Position numbers and translations under genes: made by a program. 64,000 nt of DNA from Ooceraea biroi (Eukaryota > Arthropoda > Insecta > Hymenoptera > Formicidae), in the NCBI RefSeq assembly GCF_003672135.1, contig NC_039507.1:310001-374000 (forward strand). The letters run 5' to 3'. Below, piece by piece: positions 61,841-64,000 of the stretch. Every line of letters starts with the position of its first letter. Position 1 is the stretch's first letter. The notes under the pieces were generated by a model. It was not told the origin of the DNA. It was given only the letters and a program-made list of their open reading frames with translations, and made no database searches.

Positions 61841-64000
61841 TTTCCCGCTGGATCGCATGGTGATGCAGCGAACAGCGGCGACGGCGGCGGCGGCTGCTGC
61901 TGCGGCGTCGCGTGCGTGTGTAAATCCTGCGTACGAGGGTGTGGCACTATGGCGTTGCGTGAATATGTATGTGCGCCGCGCGTGTGCGACACGCGTATGG
62001 TTACATGTATACACATACTAGCATCTGATACATCGCACCAGAGCGGAGGACTCGGTCCTGTTTCTGCGTTCTGCCAGACGACTACAACACCGGCAACGAT
62101 TCTCTGGTCTTTATTGGAAATCATTTTTTTCTCGCGGGGTTATACATGATACGTATGGTGTAGTATCAGTATCGACCGTGTACCAGCACCAAATGGGACT
62201 TTTCCGCGGAATTATGTTTTATCATTAGCGTTGCTAATTTTGAATGCATGAAATGACACAAGCTCGAGCTTTACGTGATATCTGATATTTTATGGATAAG
62301 CCAAATAACGAAAAAAAACCCAAAGAATCAAGCTCGCATTCAACGTTCACTTGCATGAAAAATACACTCTAGTTACCGGAACAATAATAAAAAATACAGA
62401 CTTTGTATGTGTATATTTTATAACACGAGTGTATATTTATTATTTCACCGCGCAGTTTAAAGAAAAATACAGCCGCCTTCAAATATTAAAATACGAGTAT
62501 GTTTTTTTCATCCTGCACTTATGTTTTTTACGCTAATATAAATGCGATGTTTGATTGTTAAGATTAATATTTCATACAATGCGCATCAGTCATTAACATG
62601 TTTTACAATCGACATTTCACAAGACGAGTAATTCAAAGCGAATCTTCTCATTTAACGAATTTCACTCATTTCATCTTATTCAATGAATTAAATTCCGAAA
62701 ACGGCAACACAATGTGAAACCGCATGTCTTGTTGCTGGTTGATGCAAGACGACGACGCCGACGCGTACCTGACACCTCTGAAATTAACATTCGCGAGGAG
62801 GACGCGCCGCGCGTGCGATAACGCGTGCATCCGCGCGGATTCCCGAAATTGATCGACCCGCCGACCGTTCTCGCCGCGTACCTCCGATTATTTTTAATCG
62901 GTCGTACACGTGTACGTCCATGACCCTCCACCCATGGAATGAATTATCGCGGGGTAGCTCGTTGAAAGTCTGCGTTCCTCGCCACCGTCGCCGTCGCCGT
63001 TTTCCCGCGACGATTAATCGACTTTAAATATTTCGGGCCGATTGATTTATCGGGCCGAATCGTAAAGGTAATGCTTTGCCGCGGCGCGGACAGCGAAAAG
63101 TTACGACGATTAAACCGATTTCGCTTTTTGCTATACGCCGTGCGAACGTAATTGCTGCCGTAGACTGATTTATCGCCGTGGCCCTTGCCTACCCCTCCCC
63201 TCCCCCACCTCGTTTTGGGGCGGTTCCGGAACGCCATGGCATATATAGGGCGTTTCGCGTATACCGGTTTCATATCGTGAACGTTTTATGCCATAAAGGG
63301 GCCGTAGAAAAAGAACTTCGATCTCATCGGAACTTTCGAACGAGAACAGCAATGCCATTTCGTGACTTGGAAGCAGAAGCACTTCTCGTAGCCAGTGCCA
63401 TGCGTCCGTAGTTTTACTTTTCAAGTTGCCGGATGACGTTCCCGCTTCTCGTGCCCGAGCATTAACGTAAGAATGCTGAAAACTTGCTCACTCTTCGCAA
63501 TGCGGGAAGATCGCGTGGACGAAACGTATCGCGTACGTGTACGCGGGCACATTAATTCTCCCCTGATCGGACGGCGATCGGATCGTTGTCCCTTTTCATC
63601 GATCCATTAACGGCTCTGCAATAATGGAGATCGACCTGTAAACCCGTATCGAGGCGCGACGAAGTGAACGATTTTAATTATTTTTCGAAGCGGAGCGCGC
63701 AACGGTACACGGGTCTCCTGAAAGAACGTTCGGGTTAACGAAGTAATTTCCGCTCGGCGACACACGGCTATAATTGGCACAAAAGTGCTCGGCGAGAGTG
63801 TCACTCTCATCGGAGGGCCGTTTTTGTCTCTCCGCCGTCTTCGTTCCCGATGGACGCCTCTCGTTCGCTCAACTGTTTCTCTCTCTGTCTCTCTCTCCTA
63901 CTCTCCCTCTTTGCCTCTCTGTCCCTTGGAAGTAATGGCCAACGTGTGAATACGTAATTTCCGTAACGACAGTTACTGTACCAATAGACACGAGGAAAAT

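Larger units (their letters stand above)
29238..64000 (+). other. Large first coding intron of Sema1a (runs past the window)
   Basis: No sequence resembling the next part of the sema domain was found on the + strand after the donor at 29238. The intron therefore appears to exceed 34.7 kb, not unusual for insect axon-guidance genes. It contains microsatellites, one mariner element, pyrimidine-rich tracts and AT-rich patches. It could also host an unrelated nested gene that I failed to recognise. The call depends on the Sema1a exon being correct and on my not missing a short exon. Confidence 0.5.
50001..64000. other. Presumed intron, distal part
   Basis: CT-rich tracts at 57.0, 59.56 and 61.6 kb and several AT-rich patches (51,120-51,210, 54,850-55,060, 60,540-61,010, 62,160-62,700). 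No exon, RNA gene or transposon was recognised. Confidence 0.45.

Noticed and set aside
61331..62149. Long + strand open frame of 272 codons
   Set aside because: Its middle is serine/leucine repeats from a pure CT tract and TCTA repeats; no domain and no conserved start.

Overview
This is eukaryotic, insect-type DNA and almost all of it is non-coding. CpG is abundant and GC-rich and AT-rich islands alternate. The one host exon recognised encodes the start of an arthropod semaphorin-1a. Together with the base composition, a DD34D mariner and many short microsatellites, this suggests a hymenopteran, most likely an ant. The lineage is an inference, not a database result.

Layout. Positions 1-20,700 look intergenic or far-upstream. 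They hold only simple repeats, an AT-rich island (9,180-9,900), and a degenerate repeat family present three times (18.5-20.3 kb). Positions 20,738-25,345 form a cluster of mobile and repetitive DNA. It contains a TA-flanked segment of about 3 kb bounded by perfect 51-bp inverted repeats. Inside that segment are a heat-shock-element-like site, a nested 579-bp near-perfect foldback element, an LTR-like promoter block with a duplicated primer-binding-site-like sequence, two small unrecognised ORFs (one with a CX2C-X12-CX2C motif) and a terminal palindrome. Outside it follow a degenerate MITE and a two-part GC-rich tandem array with 35-bp and 17-bp units.

Positions 28.4-29.24 kb hold a candidate initiator/DPE core promoter, a long uORF-containing leader and the first coding exon of Sema1a on the + strand, ending at a clear GTGAGT donor. 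From 29,238 to the end (more than 34.7 kb) I see no further Sema1a exon, so this is read as a very large first coding intron. It carries an almost intact mariner element at 36,729-38,014 (perfect 30-bp terminal repeats, TA target duplication, full DDD catalytic triad) whose transposase is broken by one in-frame stop codon near the C-terminus.

Apart from Sema1a and the transposon ORFs I find no convincing protein gene, and I see no tRNA, rRNA or CRISPR array. Most long open frames in this window arise from CT, GTC or GC-rich low-complexity sequence and were rejected.
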